Assembly: GCF_900110575.1 (NCBI RefSeq)
Contig: NZ_FOEF01000015.1
Coordinates: 1 to 64,000, forward strand
Length of the DNA: 64,000 nucleotides
Reading direction: 5' to 3'
Source: Amycolatopsis saalfeldensis
GTDB taxonomy: Bacteria > Actinomycetota > Actinomycetes > Mycobacteriales > Pseudonocardiaceae
In this document: piece after piece, positions 1 to 7,101 of the stretch
How the letters are laid out: every line of letters starts with the position of its first letter
Numbering within the stretch: the stretch's first letter is position 1
Program-made: the position numbers and the translations under genes
The notes under the pieces: model-generated
The model's database searches: none
What the model was told of the DNA's origin: nothing
Seen by the model: the letters and a program-made list of their open reading frames with translations, nothing else

Positions 1-339
1 GAGCCGGATGATCTGGTCGCGCACGCGAGTCATTTGGACGGTTTGGTGGATCGTTTGCATACGGCGGTGCAGGCGGCGGACAGTGCTATGTCGACGGATG
101 CGTATGGGTTGTTGTGTGCGTTTTTGCCGTTGATTGTGAATCCGACGGGTGAGAAGGCGAAGGAGGCGGTGAGTTCGGCGGGTGAGGGTGTGAAGACGAC
201 GGCGGACAATGTCCGTACTGCTGCCAAGACTTACCGTGAGGGTGATGAGGCGGAGGCGGAGCCGTTCAAGAAGCAGGCTGGTGCGGAGGTCGACGCGAAG
301 CAGTTGCGGGTCGGCACGGTCGAGCGGAACGGCGCCTGA
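1..339 (+). CDS. type VII secretion target (EspC/ESX-like), 5' end missing
   Basis: The frame is open from base 1 and ends in TGA at 337-339, so the N-terminus lies outside the window. The 112 visible residues are Ala- and charge-rich and predicted helical, with alternating hydrophobics and a charged, Glu-rich tail. This is the look of EspC-type (PF10824-like) small proteins exported by ESX/type VII systems; no signal peptide or membrane segment is seen. Codon use is odd: leucine is mostly TTG and many codons end in T, unlike the CTG/CTC-rich genes that follow. A YbaB-like gene follows after 60 bp, a common actinobacterial pairing. The family call is by resemblance only. Confidence 0.6.
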   Translation, partial: EPDDLVAHASHLDGLVDRLHTAVQAADSAMSTDAYGLLCAFLPLIVNPTGEKAKEAVSSAGEGVKTTADNVRTAAKTYREGDEAEAEPFKKQAGAEVDAKQLRVGTVERNGA

Positions 340-399
340 GCGGTCGCGGATTCGTGAGCGGCGCGTTGCAGTGACGAGGATTCGAGGGGAACGACGAGC

Positions 400-969
400 A
401 TGACTAGTGCTGGCGGCGGCCTGGGCGACCTGATGAGGGACCCCGACGAGGCGATCCGGCGGATGGACGAGTGGGCCGCGGGCTTCGCGCGCAAAGCGGA
501 GCGGTACGCGGCGGCTCAGGAGGAGACCGAGCGGCTGCGGCTGACGGCGTCGAGCCCGGACGGCACGGTCCGGGTCACCGTCGGCGCCGACGGCGTGGTG
601 TCGGATCTGGTCTTCAGTTCGAAGACGCGGACGATGCCGCCGGAGGAGCTTTCGCGGATGGTGCTGGAGACCATGCGCCGGGCGCAGGCCGGCATCACCG
701 AACGGGTCGCCGAGGTGATGACCGAGAACCTCGGCGACGAGGACCAGGAGACCCGCGGCGTCCTGCTCGACTCGCTGCGCGGCCGGTTCCCGGACCCGGA
801 CGAGCCCGAGGACGGCCCGCCCGAGCCGGACAGCGACCCGGACCCGGAGCCCGTGCCGCCGTCCCCGGCCTCGGGTGGTGCGGCGACCCCGCCGGCCGCC
901 CCGACGTCCCCGCCGGCCCGCCGTCCCGGTGGCATCGACCCGGACGAGCAGGACAACAACCCCTGGTGA
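400..969 (+). CDS. YbaB/EbfC-like DNA-binding family protein
   Basis: This 189-residue protein has an N-terminal helical part (about 1-50), then a beta segment with the YbaB-type pattern SPDGTVRVTVGADGVVSDL (about 49-67), a helix to about residue 120, and a disordered Pro/Asp/Glu/Ala-rich tail from about 130. YbaB proteins are dimeric nucleoid-associated proteins. The actinobacterial versions with long acidic tails usually sit next to type VII secretion genes, as here. The ATG follows a GGGGAACGACG leader, a modest ribosome site. A strong terminator follows the stop. A role in T7SS gene organisation is inferred from position only. Confidence 0.7.
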   Translation: MTSAGGGLGDLMRDPDEAIRRMDEWAAGFARKAERYAAAQEETERLRLTASSPDGTVRVTVGADGVVSDLVFSSKTRTMPPEELSRMVLETMRRAQAGITERVAEVMTENLGDEDQETRGVLLDSLRGRFPDPDEPEDGPPEPDSDPDPEPVPPSPASGGAATPPAAPTSPPARRPGGIDPDEQDNNPW

Positions 970-986
970 GCCGCCCGGCCTCACCG

Positions 987-1026
987 ACGCCGAAGGCCCG
1001 CACCGGACGGTGCGGGCCTTCGGCGT
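987..1026 (+). terminator. strong hairpin terminator
   Basis: A perfect 18-bp inverted repeat (987-1004 with 1009-1026) with a 4-base loop starts 17 bp after the YbaB-like stop codon. It has no long T-run, as is usual in GC-rich actinomycetes. It separates the rightward type VII genes from the leftward SDR gene and can work in both directions. Confidence 0.85.
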
Positions 1027-1088
1027 TCAGCGGTGTCGGAAACCCTTGACTGACACCGTTTTCGAGCGACCAGGCGGGCCGGAGAAGG

Positions 1089-1811
1089 TCACCAGGACAC
1101 GGGGCCGGCCTCGTCGAACAGGCCGCCGGTCGGGCCGTCGTCCGGCAGGGTGGCGAGCCGGACGGCGATCTCGGCGCCGTCGGCGGGGGTGCCGGTGCCC
1201 TGGAAGCCGTTGAGGTCGGTCCCGATGTAGCCGGGGCAGGCGTTGTTGATCTTGATGGTGCCGCCGAGTTCCTTGGCGTACTGGATGGTCACGGCGTTGA
1301 GGAACGTCTTCGACGGCGAGTACGCACCGCTGGGCCCGCCGAAGCCGGTGCCCGGCGCGGTCTGCAACGCCAGTGAGCCGACGTGGCTGGACTGGTTCAC
1401 GATCCGCGGGTGCGCGGAGCGCCGCAGCAGCGGCAGCATCGTGTTGACGACCCGGACGACGCCGATCACATTGGTCTCCACCACTGCCCGCAGGCCGTCC
1501 GGGGTGACGGCGGTCGGCGGGTCCGGCCACGCCCCGGCGATGCCGGCGTTGTTGACCAGCACGTCGAGCCGCCCGGCGCGCTCCTCGATCAGGGCGGCGG
1601 CGGCCGTCACGCTCGCGTCGTCGGTCACGTCGAGGAGCACGCCGAACGCGTCCACACCGGCCGCGCGCAGCTTGGCCACGGCATCGTCCCGGCGCTGCTC
1701 GTCCCTGGCGCCGACGCCGACGCTCCAGCCCAGCGCGCCGAGGCCGGCCGCGATCTCGTACCCGATTCCCTTGTTCGCGCCGGTGACCAGCGCGATCGTC
1801 TGTTCGCTCAT
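1089..1811 (-). CDS. SDR family NAD(P)-dependent oxidoreductase
   Basis: This is a classical short-chain dehydrogenase/reductase of 240 residues. It has the TGANKGIG nucleotide motif near the N-terminus, the NNAG motif at about 84-87, a catalytic Tyr-x3-Lys in YSPSK, and a PGYIGTDLN segment after it. The start was put at the ATG at 1811 (MSEQTIALVTG), which places the Rossmann motif at the usual distance; an upstream in-frame start at 1850 would add an Arg-rich stretch not typical of the family. The gene is divergent from a LysR regulator with a T-N11-A box between them, the classic arrangement for control of the SDR by that regulator. The substrate is unknown. Confidence 0.85.
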   Translation of the reverse strand: MSEQTIALVTGANKGIGYEIAAGLGALGWSVGVGARDEQRRDDAVAKLRAAGVDAFGVLLDVTDDASVTAAAALIEERAGRLDVLVNNAGIAGAWPDPPTAVTPDGLRAVVETNVIGVVRVVNTMLPLLRRSAHPRIVNQSSHVGSLALQTAPGTGFGGPSGAYSPSKTFLNAVTIQYAKELGGTIKINNACPGYIGTDLNGFQGTGTPADGAEIAVRLATLPDDGPTGGLFDEAGPVSW

Positions 1812-1868
1812 GCCTTCGATCGTGGCCGCGCGGCGGCGGGGGACCAACACCGTCTGGGTCGCGCGACG

Positions 1869-1883
1869 ATACCCGGGCGGTAT
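1869..1883. promoter_or_regulatory. LysR-type T-N11-A box
   Basis: The sequence ATACC-N5-GGTAT is a perfect dyad and contains T-N11-A, the core expected of LysR regulators. It lies between the divergent SDR gene (start 1811) and lysR gene (start 1907), so it could serve both promoters. Function is inferred from position and symmetry. Confidence 0.55.
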
Positions 1884-1906
1884 TGATCGGGCGGTAGCCT
1901 GAAGGG

Positions 1907-2743
1907 GTGGAGACGCGGGAGCTGCGGTATTTCGTGACGGTCGCCGAGGAGCTGCACTTCGGCCGGGCCGCCGAGCGCCTCGGCATCGCCCAGCCGCCGC
2001 TGTCGAGGACGATCGCGCAGCTCGAGCGACGGCTCGGCGTCGCGTTGCTGGAACGCACCAGCCGCAGAGTCTCGCTCACCGGAGCCGGGTCGGTGCTGCT
2101 GGCCGAAAGCCGGGCGATCCTCGGCGCGCTGGCCGCGGCCGAGCGGCGCGCCCGGAGCGCCGCGACGAGCCCGCCGCCGCTCGTGCTGTCCGCCAAGGCC
2201 GGCGCTTCCGGTGAATTGCTGGCGAAGCTGCTCGACGCGTACGCCGCCGAGCCGGATGCCGTCCCGGTCGATCTGCTGCTGTTCGAGTCCCAGCCCCAGC
2301 GGGCGCTGACCGACGGCCAGGCCGACGTGGCGCTGCTGCACCAGCCCTTCGACTCGACGGCCGGGCTCGACACCGAGGTCCTGGCCACCGAGGGCCAGGT
2401 CGCGATCCTGCCCGCCGCGCATCCGCTCGCCGGCCGGACCCGGCTCCGGCTGGCCGAGGTCGGCTGCCTGCCGGACCTCCCGATGGCCCGCTGGCGCGGC
2501 CCCGGCGGCGACTATCCCGAGGGCCCCGGCGTGGAAGTGCGCAACCAGACGCAGCTCTTCCAGCTGATCGCGCTGGGCCGCACCACCGTGGTGCTGCCCG
2601 AGTCCAGCCGCGCCAACCTGCTCGAAGGCCTGGTCGCCGTGCCGGTCGTGGACGCTCCGGCCGTGACCACCGTGATCGCCTGGCCGCCGCACAGCCGTTC
2701 CCGGGCGCTCGCCGGCCTGGTCCGCGTGGCCACCCGCCGCTGA
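1907..2743 (+). CDS. LysR family transcriptional regulator
   Basis: This 278-residue protein starts at GTG with METRELRYFVTVAEELHFG, the typical LysR winged-helix start, and continues with RLGIAQPPLSRTIAQLERRLG as the recognition region. A periplasmic-binding-protein-like effector domain follows from about residue 85. It is slightly shorter than the family average of about 300. It is divergent from the SDR gene at 1089-1811, with a T-N11-A dyad between them, so it probably controls that gene and itself. The inducer cannot be read from the sequence. Confidence 0.9.
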   Translation: METRELRYFVTVAEELHFGRAAERLGIAQPPLSRTIAQLERRLGVALLERTSRRVSLTGAGSVLLAESRAILGALAAAERRARSAATSPPPLVLSAKAGASGELLAKLLDAYAAEPDAVPVDLLLFESQPQRALTDGQADVALLHQPFDSTAGLDTEVLATEGQVAILPAAHPLAGRTRLRLAEVGCLPDLPMARWRGPGGDYPEGPGVEVRNQTQLFQLIALGRTTVVLPESSRANLLEGLVAVPVVDAPAVTTVIAWPPHSRSRALAGLVRVATRR

Positions 2744-2768
2744 GCCGCTGTCCAGGCGGCCGCGAAGT

Positions 2769-2816
2769 GTCCACATCGGACTCTGGTGGCACCCGATCGA
2801 AACGTCCACATCGGAC
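2769..2816 (+). repeat. two copies of a GTCC-N5-GGAC element
   Basis: The 13-mer GTCCACATCGGAC occurs twice in the spacer between the LysR and transporter genes (2769-2781 and 2804-2816), 35 bp apart. The same or nearly the same element recurs elsewhere in the window, inside and between genes. Whether these two copies act as operators for the transporter gene or belong to a genome-wide motif cannot be told from the sequence. Confidence 0.5.
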
Positions 2817-2915
2817 CGGAGTGCCCGGGCGGATCACCCGACTTCCGGCGCTCGACCCGCCGGGCGTGGTCTGGCATCATGATCCGCCGGCCGGACGGAG
2901 CGGGGGAGAACGGGA

Positions 2916-4202
2916 ATGGCGGAACAGTCACAGGTGCGGGCCGGGTCCGTGCGGCGGGTCGCGGTGGCGAGCGCGATCGGCACGACGATCGAGTGGTACG
3001 ACTACTTCATCTACAGCACCGCGACCGCGCTGGTGTTCAACAAGGCGTTTTTCCCTTCGCTGTCACCGTCGGCGGGCACGCTCGCCGCGTTCGCGACGCT
3101 CGGGGTGGGCTTCGTCGCCCGGCCGATCGGCGGGATCGTCTGGGGGCACTTCGGGGACCGCGTCGGGCGCAAGACGATGCTGGTGCTCTCGCTGGTCCTG
3201 ATGGGCATCGCGACGGCCGGGGTCGGTGTCCTGCCGACGTTCGCGCAGGCCGGGGTCCTCGCACCGGTGCTGCTGGTGGTGCTGCGGCTGCTGCAGGGCC
3301 TCTCCGCCGGCGGTGAGTGGGGCGGGGCCGCGCTGATGGCCGTCGAGCACGCGCCGGCGGGGCGCCGCGGGCGGTACGGGTCGTTCTCGCAGATCGGGGT
3401 GCCGGCCGGGCTGATCCTGGCGCAGCTGGTGTTCTTCGGGGTCGGCAACGCGCTTTCGGCCGAGGAGTTCCGCTCGTGGGGCTGGCGGCTGCCGTTCCTG
3501 GCCAGCCTGGTGCTGGTGGCCGTGGGACTGGTGATCCGGCTGCGCGTCGAGGAGAGCCCGGTGTTCGCGCGGCTGCGGGAGTCGGGCGAGCGCAGCCGGG
3601 TGCCGATCGCGGACGTGCTGCGGCAGCGGCCGCGCGAGGTGCTGGTGGCGTCGGCGAGCTTCATCGCGAACACCGCGATCGGCTACGTCTTCTTCGCGTA
3701 CCTGTTGTCGTACGGCACTTCGGTGCTGAAGCTGAGCAGTGACACCATGCTCGTGGTCGTGATCGCCGGCAGTGTCACGTGGCTGGTCAGCATCATCGCG
3801 TCGGCGATCTGGTCCGACCACGTCGGCCGCAGACCGGTGTACCTCGCGGGCTCGGTGCTGCTGGTGGTGTGGGCGGTGCCGTTCTTCCTGCTCGTCGACA
3901 CCCGCCAGGTGTGGCTGCTGATCGTCGCGGTGGTGGTGCTGAACCTCGGCCTCGGCGCGACCTACGGGCCGCAGTCGGCGCTGTTCTCGGAGCTGTTCGA
4001 GCCGCGGTTCCGCTACAGCGGCGCGTCGTTCTCCTACGCCGTCGGCGCCGTGCTGGGCGGCAGCTTCGCCCCGTTGATCGCGGTGGAGCTGCAGACCTCG
4101 ACCGGGACCTCGCTTTCGGTCTCGCTGTACATGGTGGGCGTCGGGCTGATCAGCCTCGTGGCCGTGCTGGCGTTCCCCCGGACGCCGGTCACAGCCGGTT
4201 GA
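2916..4202 (+). CDS. MFS transporter, metabolite:H+ symporter (MHS) type
   Basis: This 428-residue protein has about 12 hydrophobic segments. Its start, ASAIGTTIEWYDYFIYSTAT, is the hallmark of the MHS branch of the major facilitator superfamily (KgtP/ShiA/ProP-like). The loop 2-3 motif GDRVGRK is present. These inner-membrane symporters import organic acids, shikimate, osmolytes or similar metabolites; the substrate is not predictable here. The ATG follows a GGGGGAGAACGGGA leader that serves as ribosome site. Its 3' end overlaps the convergent SGNH hydrolase by 14 bp. It may take up the substrate of the neighbouring SDR, but no shared operon supports this. Confidence 0.85.
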   Translation: MAEQSQVRAGSVRRVAVASAIGTTIEWYDYFIYSTATALVFNKAFFPSLSPSAGTLAAFATLGVGFVARPIGGIVWGHFGDRVGRKTMLVLSLVLMGIATAGVGVLPTFAQAGVLAPVLLVVLRLLQGLSAGGEWGGAALMAVEHAPAGRRGRYGSFSQIGVPAGLILAQLVFFGVGNALSAEEFRSWGWRLPFLASLVLVAVGLVIRLRVEESPVFARLRESGERSRVPIADVLRQRPREVLVASASFIANTAIGYVFFAYLLSYGTSVLKLSSDTMLVVVIAGSVTWLVSIIASAIWSDHVGRRPVYLAGSVLLVVWAVPFFLLVDTRQVWLLIVAVVVLNLGLGATYGPQSALFSELFEPRFRYSGASFSYAVGAVLGGSFAPLIAVELQTSTGTSLSVSLYMVGVGLISLVAVLAFPRTPVTAG

Positions 4203-5391
4203 GGTCGATCGCGGCGGCCATCCGCGCGTAGCCGGCGTCGTTGGGGTGCAGGTGGTCGCCGGAGTCGTACGCGGCCTGCATCGCCAGCGGGTCGGCCGGA
4301 TTGCGGATGGCGGCGTCGAAATCGGCCACCCCGTCGTACACGCCGCTGGTGCGGATGAACGTGTTCACGGCCTCGCGGGTGCGCTCCAGCGTCTCGTCGT
4401 AGACCTGCCAGCCCTTGAACGGCGTCAGCGTCGCGCCGATCACGCGGATGCCGCGCGCCTTCGCCTGCGCGACGAGCTGCCGTAGCGCCGAGATGATCAT
4501 CTCCGGGTCGGTCTGGTGCGGGTCCTGCTGGATGTCGTTGATGCCTTCGAGCACGATGAGCGTGCGCACGCCGCCGACGCTGAGCACGTCGTCGGCGAAC
4601 CGGGCCAGCGCGTTTCTGCCGGCGCCGCTGCCGGGCACGTCCAGCAGCAGCCGGTTGGCGCTGATGCCGGCGTTGAGCACGCCGAGGCGGCCGTGCAGGC
4701 GGTCGCTGAGGTAGTCGGGCCAGCGGTGGTCGGCGCCGGGGGTCGAGCCGACGCCGTCGGTGATCGAGTCGCCGAGCGTGACGACGGCGCCGGGCGCGAC
4801 ACCCTGCACGTCGACTTCGCTGACGTAGTGCCAGACGGTGGTCTGCTCGGTGAAGGATGCGCCGGACTCCTCCGCGGCGAAGTCGCCGTTGCGGGTGAAG
4901 AACGACGTCTGCTGGGCCGCCGGGTGATAGGTCACCGGGCCGGACGGCGTCGGCACGAACGTGGTGACCAGCAGGTCGGCGTCCGCGGGCACCCGCACCG
5001 GCGCGGGGTCGCTCAGCACCTCGGCGCCGGCCGGGACGACCACAGTGGACATTCCGCCGAACGTCAGCGTCCGCAGGGAGCCGGGCACCGCGCGCGGGCT
5101 GCCCGGCGCCGCCGCGACGGCGACGGTCACGTGCCCGAACACCAGCGGCCCGGTGCCGAAGGTGTTGGACAGGCGCACCCGCGCCTTGCTGCCGCCGATG
5201 CTGGTGTGCACGACGTTGCGGATCGAGTAGTTCGGGTAGCCCTGCGGGGTGCCGGGGACCCCGGCGGCGGGGGCGGCCGCCCAGCTGCCGACCCAGCCGC
5301 CGGGCGTCTGCTCGACCTGCGCGGTACTCGACGCCGTGACCGCGCCGAAGGTGACCAGGACCGCCGTGCCCACCGCCAGTAGCCGTCTCAT
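4189..5391 (-). CDS. secreted SGNH/GDSL-type esterase
   Basis: The 400-residue precursor starts with a signal peptide (MRRLLAVGTAVLVTFGAVTA, cleavage probably near residue 24). An N-terminal beta-rich region of about 170 residues is followed by an SGNH hydrolase domain. Block I GDSITDG carries the nucleophilic Ser, block III is GINDI, and block V DHLHPND holds the catalytic Asp and His. Proteins of this type are extracellular esterases or acyl hydrolases acting on polysaccharide or lipid esters. The start at 5391 was chosen because it gives a clean signal peptide; a GTG three codons upstream is possible. The last 14 bp overlap the convergent transporter gene. Confidence 0.85.
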   Translation of the reverse strand: MRRLLAVGTAVLVTFGAVTASSTAQVEQTPGGWVGSWAAAPAAGVPGTPQGYPNYSIRNVVHTSIGGSKARVRLSNTFGTGPLVFGHVTVAVAAAPGSPRAVPGSLRTLTFGGMSTVVVPAGAEVLSDPAPVRVPADADLLVTTFVPTPSGPVTYHPAAQQTSFFTRNGDFAAEESGASFTEQTTVWHYVSEVDVQGVAPGAVVTLGDSITDGVGSTPGADHRWPDYLSDRLHGRLGVLNAGISANRLLLDVPGSGAGRNALARFADDVLSVGGVRTLIVLEGINDIQQDPHQTDPEMIISALRQLVAQAKARGIRVIGATLTPFKGWQVYDETLERTREAVNTFIRTSGVYDGVADFDAAIRNPADPLAMQAAYDSGDHLHPNDAGYARMAAAIDLNRL

Positions 5392-5495
5392 GGGGATCAC
5401 AGTGCTGGCGGGCCGGGGCGTCCGGTGACCGCTGATCAGGTGAGGGAACGGACAGAACGCCGGACAAGCGACATCGCCCCGACGGCGCCGGTGCC

Positions 5496-6143
5496 TCAGT
5501 TGCCGAGGTTGACCTGGGTGCGGTGGTGCTCGGCTTTCTCGATGAGGTCGAGGAAGCCGAGGGCGTAGTCGGCCGCGCCGATGGAGCCGCCGTCCTCGGG
5601 CCGGACCGCGACCTCGTCGCCGAGCCGGTAGTGGCCGCGGGGCGCGCTGGGCGCGTGGGCGCCGAACTGGCGGGCCGGGCTGACGTAGACCCAGTCGAGG
5701 GTCGCGGGGGTGGCCGGGAGGTCTTCGATGACGAACGCGGCGTCGGTGAGGATTCCGGCGCGCAGTTCCGCCGGGATGTCGCCGAGGTCGCTGACGAACC
5801 GGTCCGCTCCGGGCGCGGGGCGCAGTGACGAGTAGCCGCCGACGACGTAGAGCGGCGCGCCGGCGGCGTCGGCCAGCCGGGCGATGGTGCGGTAGGCGTC
5901 GCGGAAGCCGGTGGCCAGCGGGCCGCGCGGGGCGAGCGCGGCCACCACGATGTCGGCACCTTCGATGACCGAGGACAGCGTTGCCTCGTCGGTGGCGTCG
6001 CCGCGGGTGTAGGTGACGCCACCGACCGGCTCGGCGGGCTGCGAGCGGCTCAGCGCGGTGACCTGGTGACCGCGCGCGGCGGCCTCCGCGACGATGGCCG
6101 AGCCGGCGTAACCAGTGCCGCCGATGACGGTGATACGAGACAC
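5496..6143 (-). CDS. NAD(P)H-binding Rossmann-fold protein (YwnB/NmrA-like)
   Basis: This 215-residue protein starts MSRITVIGGTGYAGSAIVAE, an atypical-SDR nucleotide-binding motif (GGTGYAG). It has YVVGGYSSLRPAPG in the middle and lacks an obvious YxxxK catalytic pair, as in the small NAD(P)H-binding quinone-reductase-like or flavin-reductase-like members. It is divergent from an HxlR regulator with an inverted-repeat pair between them. That pairing is typical of genes induced by electrophile or quinone stress, which is the likely role (inference). Confidence 0.75.
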   Translation of the reverse strand: MSRITVIGGTGYAGSAIVAEAAARGHQVTALSRSQPAEPVGGVTYTRGDATDEATLSSVIEGADIVVAALAPRGPLATGFRDAYRTIARLADAAGAPLYVVGGYSSLRPAPGADRFVSDLGDIPAELRAGILTDAAFVIEDLPATPATLDWVYVSPARQFGAHAPSAPRGHYRLGDEVAVRPEDGGSIGAADYALGFLDLIEKAEHHRTQVNLGN

Positions 6144-6187
6144 GGAGGTGCCTTCCTGCGGAGAGAGCTGGCGTCGGGCGACGCCCC

Positions 6188-6244
6188 GTGGTTACCGTAT
6201 GAGTGCAGCTCTCCAATGGGAAGAAGGCACTTTGTGGTAACCAC
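6188..6244. promoter_or_regulatory. paired inverted repeat between NAD(P)-binding gene and hxlR
   Basis: The 9-mer GTGGTTACC (6188-6196) and its exact reverse complement GGTAACCAC (6236-6244) flank the divergent control region, with centres 48 bp apart. The right arm overlaps the GTG start of the HxlR gene, so binding there would block its own expression. Two symmetric half-sites fit an HxlR dimer pair that loops or covers the promoter; this is inference. Confidence 0.45.
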
Positions 6245-6641
6245 GCCAGCCGAGTCGACGCTCCTGGGCAGCCCCTACCGCGCGGACTGCCCGACCCGCC
6301 GCATCCTGGACCGCGTCGGCGACCGGTGGACGGTGCTCATCGTGGGCGTCCTCTGGGAGGGGGACGCCCGTTTCTCGGAGTTGCGCCGGCGCATCGAGGG
6401 CATCTCGCAGAAGATGCTCACCCAGACCCTGCGCGGGCTCGAACGGGACGGGCTCGTGCGCCGCACCGTCTATCCCGAGGTGCCGGTCCGCGTCGAGTAC
6501 GCGCTCACCGGCGCGGGCCGCACCCTGCGTGAGCCGCTGCGCATGCTGCAGGAATGGGCGGTCGAGCACCTCGGCGACGTGTCGGCGTCGCAGGAGGCCT
6601 ACGACCGCGTGGACCGGACTCCGGCCGGCGTCACCGGGTAA
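6234..6641 (+). CDS. HxlR family transcriptional regulator
   Basis: This 135-residue winged-helix protein has the HxlR hallmarks: a Cys near the N-terminus in the DCPTR motif (redox-sensing Cys in YodB/QorR relatives), then ILDRVGDRWTVLIV, FSELRRRIEGISQKMLTQ as recognition region and LRGLERDGLVRR before the wing. The GTG at 6234 was chosen because AAGAAGG lies seven bases upstream; an in-frame ATG at 6216 is the alternative. It probably represses the divergent NAD(P)H-binding protein gene in response to electrophiles, as its relatives do. Confidence 0.85.
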   Translation: MVTTPAESTLLGSPYRADCPTRRILDRVGDRWTVLIVGVLWEGDARFSELRRRIEGISQKMLTQTLRGLERDGLVRRTVYPEVPVRVEYALTGAGRTLREPLRMLQEWAVEHLGDVSASQEAYDRVDRTPAGVTG

Positions 6642-6664
6642 CGCGGCCCGGGGGAACGCGCCGG

Positions 6665-6907
6665 TCAGGCGGCGACGGGCAGGCCGAGGGCCAGCTCGCC
6701 CGCGGCGGTCAGCTCGGCCGGGGTCCAGTGGCCCGGCCGGGCCGGGCGCGCGGGGCGGACCAGGCCGTCGTGGAACAGCCGGTGGGCGGCCGGCTGGTCG
6801 CAGCAGGGCAGCCCGTCGACACGGAGGTCGGGCTCGCTGCCAGCGCCCAGGTCGGCCCGGCCGGCGGCGACCGCGCGGAGCATGGCGAGCGAGCGGTTCG
6901 TGAGCAT
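6665..6907 (-). CDS. small hypothetical protein
   Basis: This 80-residue protein starts MLTNRSLAMLRAVAAGRADL and contains a Cys pair (PCCDQPAAH) and the segment HWTPAELTAAGELALG. No family was recognised. A strong ribosome site, AGGAGG eight bases before the ATG, and biased codon use support it as real. It lies alone between the convergent HxlR gene and the end of the leftward coxL gene, which is separated from it by a hairpin. Confidence 0.6.
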   Translation of the reverse strand: MLTNRSLAMLRAVAAGRADLGAGSEPDLRVDGLPCCDQPAAHRLFHDGLVRPARPARPGHWTPAELTAAGELALGLPVAA

Positions 6908-6996
6908 GGCGGTTTCCTCCTGGGGCTGCTTTCTGTGTTTCTACCAGGGAAAACGGACCCCGTGCGGGAACGGTTCACCGGCGGCGCCCATCGCCG

Positions 6997-7023
6997 GGCG
7001 GGCTGCGCCGAACGGCGCCCGCC
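6997..7023 (-). terminator. hairpin after the leftward cox operon
   Basis: Downstream (leftward) of the coxL1 stop lies a hairpin with a 6-bp inner stem (GCGCCG/CGGCGC, 7005-7018), extended by GGCGG/CCGCC across a three-base bulge. It lies between the cox genes and the strong ribosome site of the next leftward gene, where a terminator is expected. Confidence 0.4.
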
Positions 7024-7101
7024 GACCGCTCACGGCGCGCCGCCTGCCGCTCGGCGTAAAGGTGCAGACCAATCTGCGGGCGGACCAACCGGCCCACGGG
7101 C

